Positions 60,296 through 64,000 of a stretch of DNA of 64,000 bases are shown here, piece after piece. A program made the translations under genes and the position numbers. How positions within the stretch are numbered: position 1 is the first letter of the stretch; each line of letters begins with the position of its first letter. A model generated the notes under the pieces. The model had not been told where the DNA came from, searched no databases, and was given only the letters and a program-made list of their open reading frames with translations. Source of the DNA: Planctomicrobium sp051466335 (GTDB lineage Bacteria > Planctomycetota > Planctomycetia > Planctomycetales > Planctomycetaceae); NCBI RefSeq assembly GCF_051466335.1, contig NZ_CP195793.1:1736001-1800000 (forward strand), written 5' to 3'.

Positions 60296-61321
60296 ATGAG
60301 TTCAGTTTTTGACCGTCCTGCTCGTTCCGTTCGAAGAGGCTTTACGCTCATCGAACTACTCGTCGTGATTGCGATTATCGCTGTGTTGATCGCACTTCTC
60401 CTCCCCGCCGTCCAACAGGCACGCGAAGCGGCCCGTCGTTCTCAGTGCAAGAACAATCTCAAGCAACTTTCACTGGCGATGCATAATTACCATGACGCGG
60501 TGGGGTGCTTCCCGAGTGAAGCGTTTTACGCTGCGAACATCGGCGGAACCTGGACCGCTCGTAATCACACGTGGGTCTCCATGTTGCTTCCGTATTTCGA
60601 TCAGGCACCTCTGTTCAATCAGATCGATTTTACAGCCCCTGCCTGGAACCAGACGATCGCTGATGGAAGTCGGTTCATGTCCAAGAAGATTCCATCTCTC
60701 CTGTGTCCATCCGACGTTCCGGTAGAACTCGATCAGGTTGCGAATATTCAGTACACAAACTACGTCGTTCCGGAAGGTTACGACTGGTGGATGCGTAAGG
60801 GGACGAAGCTGACCAATATCTTCGGGGCAACGAACTCAACCAAAATTGCCCATGTCACCGACGGAACGTCCAACACGATCATGGTGGGGGAAGCGACTGC
60901 AACCTCCTACAAAGATGGCTTCCAGAGAAATGGGGGCGGTGTGCCACGTAATGGTGGCGGCGAAGCTGTGATTCGGGCTGCGTTCCTCGCTCCGGTCATC
61001 GACGGGGTCCCTCTCGCAAATGCTTGGCCAAACCCAGATGGATCTGCGGGTGGTGGATGGTTTTCGACAGCCGTGCAGCCCGGCGGTGCGATGGCTTTCA
61101 AGCCGACCTACCTTTACACATCTGGTCTGAACGGGGATTGGCACGGTCCGAACAGCCGACACATCGGTGGAGCCCACTTCGCGATGGCTGACGGCTCAGT
61201 GAGATTTATCAGTGAAAATATTCAGTACAACGCTGCGATGGACAGCGACGCAAACGGCGGTCAGAGCGTTTGGGGAGCGATTAATACCATGGCCGGGGGC
61301 GAAGTTGTCGGCGAGTTCTAA
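60296..61321 (+). CDS. DUF1559 protein with prepilin-type N-terminus
   Basis: 341 residues from ATG 60296 (GAGG upstream). Leader SSVFDRPARSVRRG then FTLIELLVVIAIIAVLIALLLPAVQQ. The H-X9-DG motif is HIGGAHFAMADGSVRFIS, and the end is GEVVGEF. Between them lie a beta-rich middle and a Gly-rich segment. It is followed by a terminator and then a lipoprotein gene, the same pairing as 57594/58822. Confidence 0.95.
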   Translation: MSSVFDRPARSVRRGFTLIELLVVIAIIAVLIALLLPAVQQAREAARRSQCKNNLKQLSLAMHNYHDAVGCFPSEAFYAANIGGTWTARNHTWVSMLLPYFDQAPLFNQIDFTAPAWNQTIADGSRFMSKKIPSLLCPSDVPVELDQVANIQYTNYVVPEGYDWWMRKGTKLTNIFGATNSTKIAHVTDGTSNTIMVGEATATSYKDGFQRNGGGVPRNGGGEAVIRAAFLAPVIDGVPLANAWPNPDGSAGGGWFSTAVQPGGAMAFKPTYLYTSGLNGDWHGPNSRHIGGAHFAMADGSVRFISENIQYNAAMDSDANGGQSVWGAINTMAGGEVVGEF

Positions 61322-61333
61322 CAGGTGAAATGA

Positions 61334-61365
61334 CGAGGGGTGTCAAAAGTACCCCTCGACTTTTC
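61334..61365 (+). terminator. Intrinsic terminator of the DUF1559 gene
   Basis: Stem CGAGGGGT/ACCCCTCG (61334-61341 with 61351-61358) then ACTTTTCTT. Confidence 0.7.
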
Positions 61366-61464
61366 TTATGACGACATCTTCCAACCCAATACCAGCAACG
61401 TGATTTTTGGGCAGAACGAATCCGACGCTGCGGCGTTTCAACTGAAGCAATGGAGAATTTCACA

Positions 61465-61914
61465 ATGATCTCGTTACGTTCATTGTTTGCGGTCGCAACG
61501 GTTTCAGGTGCACTGATGGCCGGCTGTGGTGGAGGTTCAACTCCTGATGGTGTACCCACTGTGAAGGCGACCGTCGTTGTCACTGTCGACGGTAAGCCTG
61601 TCGATGGAAAGATCGACTTGCGGCTGACTCCTCCGACCGTTGTCGAAAAAGTGTCGATGGTGCGTGGGGCCAAACAGCCTGATGGAAAGTATGTTCTCGA
61701 AACGTATCGACCCGGCGATGGTGCCCCGCCGGGGACATATAACGTCTCTCTTGCTTCTGGGGACATGGCCGACTTTTCCGTCAAAGTTCCAAGTATCGAG
61801 CCGGCATCTCTGGAAGTTCCTGCGAAGGGGGGAGAGTTGAAGCTTGATCTTGTGAGCACCGGGAAAGGGGCTCCAACAAGCCTGATGCCAAATCCGCACG
61901 CAAGAAAGAAATAG
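61465..61914 (+). CDS. Small lipoprotein with beta-sandwich-like domain
   Basis: 149 residues from ATG 61465, with GGAG at 61453 upstream; ATG 61450 is an alternative adding five residues. The signal peptide MISLRSLFAVATVSGALMAGC ends in a lipobox. The mature part (VKATVVVTVDGKPVDGKIDL, YRPGDGAPPGTYNVSLASGD) resembles carboxypeptidase-regulatory-like/transthyretin-like beta domains found in many small planctomycete lipoproteins. Function unknown. Confidence 0.8.
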   Translation: MISLRSLFAVATVSGALMAGCGGGSTPDGVPTVKATVVVTVDGKPVDGKIDLRLTPPTVVEKVSMVRGAKQPDGKYVLETYRPGDGAPPGTYNVSLASGDMADFSVKVPSIEPASLEVPAKGGELKLDLVSTGKGAPTSLMPNPHARKK

Positions 61915-61942
61915 TGAAGGTTTTCGTTCTGTGACTCAGCGA

Positions 61943-61977
61943 ATCGGCCGCTTCGAAATTCGAGGCGGCTGATTTTT
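61943..61977 (+). terminator. Intrinsic terminator after the lipoprotein gene
   Basis: A 14-bp stem (61943-61956 with 61960-61973, one or two G-T pairs) with a 3-base loop, followed by TTTTT. Confidence 0.9.
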
Positions 61978-62026
61978 GTTGAGTCATGATGAGAACCGAA
62001 CTGATTCGGCAAAACTGAACGGCAGC

Positions 62027-62992
62027 TTATTTCGGCGTCGAGGTGAGTTTAAAGCTCATGTTCCGAACTCTCATCGAGACATTTGAAAGGCCCGGGACTT
62101 CCCAGCCGAAGTTCATGCCGGTGATTTTGTAGTCATCCGCTGAACGTGAACCTTTTAAAAATCCCCGCTTCCAAGCCTGTTCGAGTGAGTCCTGAAGATA
62201 GGGTTTGAGGTCAGCCTGAATTGTGCTCCATTCGCCTACGGCCAGGCCCGATTCGAGAAATGGGGTGATTCCAGTGTTGTAAATGAAACGAGCGTGGTCG
62301 CGGTCACCATCGATCATGTAGGGAGGTGGGGCGACATGACGTTCATCGTAGAACAGGACGCCGAACCAAAGTGAATCGCCATAACCCGCGCTCTCTCGAT
62401 TCACATTTGCGATCGTGAAGTACATCACAAATTGTGAGGTTGGGGCTTGATGCTCTGCGGTCTCCAGCATCAGATCGACGTGAAATTGGGCTGATTCAAT
62501 CTGGGAGATGGCGGGAATCTCAGCAAGTACCCGTCCGTCAGGCCCCCCATGAAAACGTTGTTGGATCAGCAAGTGCGGCCAGGGATCTTCCTCGCGTCGT
62601 GCTGTTCCATCGAACTCTTCAATGGAATTGACTCCCAGGATCAGCTCCCCTTCTTCTGTTCCGGCAGGGTTGAGCGAAACTTTCTTGAAAACAGACTTCC
62701 TCTCAATTCCGGCTGTTGATGTTTCGGAGACTGGGGCGTTGAGAATGCTGTCACGGCTATACCATTGCACGAGTTCCCACGCAGGAGGCAGTTCTGTTCC
62801 GGGGAGTTGGATCTTCCCTTCGCGATGGATTTTTCCCCCTTGGTGGGGGTGCTTTGGGGCGAGTACCCAAAATCCTCGCTCGAATCGTGGGTCCTGAATG
62901 AGTTCAATCGCTTCGCAAGCAATCGTAGAGGAGACGCTGATCGCAAAAATGATTGCCAGTGAAACAATGGCAATGACGAATCGAATTGGCAT
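62027..62992 (-). CDS. Exported or lipid-anchored protein of unknown function
   Basis: 321 residues from ATG 62992. A hydrophobic N-terminus MPIRFVIAIVSLAIIFAISVSSTIACEAIEL is a signal peptide with a possible lipobox (STIAC). The rest reads like an all-beta carbohydrate-binding or jelly-roll fold (GFWVLAPKHPHQGGKIHREGK, QFHVDLMLETAEHQAPTSQFVMYFT, GLAVGEWSTIQADLKPYL), but no family is recognised. A longer frame to 63103 has unlikely N-terminal residues. Divergent from the 63121 gene. Confidence 0.6.
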   Translation of the reverse strand: MPIRFVIAIVSLAIIFAISVSSTIACEAIELIQDPRFERGFWVLAPKHPHQGGKIHREGKIQLPGTELPPAWELVQWYSRDSILNAPVSETSTAGIERKSVFKKVSLNPAGTEEGELILGVNSIEEFDGTARREEDPWPHLLIQQRFHGGPDGRVLAEIPAISQIESAQFHVDLMLETAEHQAPTSQFVMYFTIANVNRESAGYGDSLWFGVLFYDERHVAPPPYMIDGDRDHARFIYNTGITPFLESGLAVGEWSTIQADLKPYLQDSLEQAWKRGFLKGSRSADDYKITGMNFGWEVPGLSNVSMRVRNMSFKLTSTPK

Positions 62993-63120
62993 GTCAACGA
63001 GGCTTTTAAGAGGCGGATTAGGCAGGGGAATCAACTGGAGGTACATTGGACTTGGTTTATGACTGAGTTGCAACGACGCTTGGTGCCTTCTCAATTGAAT
63101 CAATCGAATGATCGGAGTTC

Positions 63121-63984
63121 ATGATGATGAAGCGAACTGATTTCATAGTGGTGGCAACTGTGGCTGCAATCGCTGCCGCTCTTTGGTTGGCCCCGTTTTC
63201 GATGCGTCTGAATGCAGATGATTCAAACGCCCTGCAATCGGCTCCTGACAGCACTGAAGCCTCTTTGAATGAGCGGGTTAAAGTCCAGACTCCATTCTCC
63301 AGTCAGGAAAAAGAAATTCTGGAACGACTGAAGGAACCGTTGACGGATGGTGGATTTGTGGCCAGATCGTCTTTGCGAGAAATGTTGAGGCAATTCTCTG
63401 AAACGCAAGGTGTTCCCATTTACTTTGATGAAATTGCGATTGAAGATGAGGAGATCGCTCTCGATGACGACTTCGAGATCTCTTTGGGCGATATCAGCAG
63501 AGAGTCGGCGCTCAATCTTGTTTTGAGATTGGAGAGGATGGGCCGGTTGAGCTGGATCGTTCAGGATGATTCTTTGGTTATTACTTCCATTCACGCAGCA
63601 AGCGAAACCGCGTGTGTCTGTCTCTACGATGTGAGCTGGCTCCCTGAAATCAATCAGCGACAATTCCCTGATATCCTCCGGGCTGGAATCATGGATGAAG
63701 AGGATTATGGGGGCGTTATTTGGAGCGCAAGCATTGTGAATGGGATTCTTATCGTTCGAGCCGATCAAGCTTCACAGAGGAACGTGGAGACGTTGTTGAA
63801 TGGGCTGAAAGTCGCGACTCAGTTTCGATCAGGGGCTCCAACCGCCAATGTTCTCACTACCACAATACCCGTTATTAGCCACAGCATGTGTGGCGGCTCA
63901 TCGGCACCGGGTGGCATGGGGGGCATGGGGGCATGGATTGACGGCGTGACTCCCGATGGAAGTGGAAATCAAGCGAACAACTAA
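63121..63984 (+). CDS. Exported protein with secretin N-domain (STN)-like region
   Basis: 287 residues from ATG 63121 (GGAG upstream; two more ATGs follow directly). A signal anchor (FIVVATVAAIAAALWLAPF) is followed by a helix and then a beta-alpha-beta block about 85-150 (LREMLRQFSETQGVPIYFDE, SLGDISRESALNLVLRLERM, LSWIVQDDSLVITS) like the secretin/TonB short N-terminal (STN) domain: a ligand- or partner-binding fold. A second similar block is about 165-230 (LYDVSWL, IVNGILIVRADQASQRNVETLL). The C-terminus is Gly/Met-rich. No secretin pore domain is present, so it is a stand-alone domain protein. Confidence 0.7.
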   Translation: MMMKRTDFIVVATVAAIAAALWLAPFSMRLNADDSNALQSAPDSTEASLNERVKVQTPFSSQEKEILERLKEPLTDGGFVARSSLREMLRQFSETQGVPIYFDEIAIEDEEIALDDDFEISLGDISRESALNLVLRLERMGRLSWIVQDDSLVITSIHAASETACVCLYDVSWLPEINQRQFPDILRAGIMDEEDYGGVIWSASIVNGILIVRADQASQRNVETLLNGLKVATQFRSGAPTANVLTTTIPVISHSMCGGSSAPGGMGGMGAWIDGVTPDGSGNQANN

Positions 63985-64000
63985 ACGAGAGAGTTTCCCC

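Overview
The window is a bacterial chromosome segment from a planctomycete, most likely order Planctomycetales. The lineage call rests on several observations: three DUF1559 proteins with type II/IV prepilin-like N-termini (GFTLIELL...) and C-terminal H-X9-DG motifs, a squalene-cyclase-repeat protein with an N-terminal anchor, an EF-Tu with a planctomycete-type switch I, an SP-rich set of small lipoproteins, and futalosine-pathway menaquinone synthesis (MqnC). Genus is not resolvable from sequence alone.

Layout. 1-1000: the 3' end of leuD, two hairpins, and a small pilin-like gene on the minus strand. 1.45-16.7 kb: a textbook translation/transcription super-cluster, tRNA-Thr(TGT)-Tyr-Gly(TCC)-Thr(GGT)-tuf-rpmG-tRNA-Trp-secE-nusG-rplK-rplA-rplJ-rplL-rpoB-rpoC, in the same order as the E. 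coli thrU-tyrU-glyT-thrT-tufB-secE-nusG-rplKAJL-rpoBC region and closed by a strong terminator. 16.8-26 kb: single-gene housekeeping and accessory units (metallo-beta-lactamase-fold hydrolase, GT1-type glycosyltransferase, a duplicated-domain protein, mqnC, metF, nadE, squalene-cyclase-repeat protein). 26-32.4 kb: a Fur-type-box-controlled hemP, a large TPR/metalloprotease-like exported protein, and a TadE-TadE-TadG minor-pilin operon. 32.4-42 kb: a DapA-family lyase with an unusual C-terminal tail, 2-oxoglutarate dehydrogenase E1, serine hydrolase, DUF4153/4173-like membrane protein, M28 peptidase, free-Met-(R)-sulfoxide reductase, SDR. 42-46 kb: a tightly overlapped tetR-permease-ATPase-HlyD operon (DevBCA-like exporter) whose promoter carries a 22-bp perfect palindrome. 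46-53.6 kb: fabH, a Tat-signal protein, NUDIX-like protein, trpC, trigger factor, tRNA-Gly(GCC), M50 protease, DUF2314-like protein. 53.7-64 kb: three DUF1559 genes interleaved with proS, two small lipoproteins, an uncharacterised exported protein and a secretin-N-domain-like protein.

The core cluster makes the translation elongation factor, stalk and L1/L11 ribosomal proteins, Sec channel subunit, NusG and RNA polymerase as one supply line. Around it, most genes are monocistronic; real operons are the Tad genes and the exporter. I did not find phage, insertion sequences, CRISPR arrays or an obvious defence island. The most interesting signals are local: the EF-Tu switch I, the DapA-family C-terminal helix resembling a microcompartment encapsulation peptide, the hemP promoter/Fur-type box overlap, the TetR palindrome, and several inverted-repeat elements in intergenic DNA.
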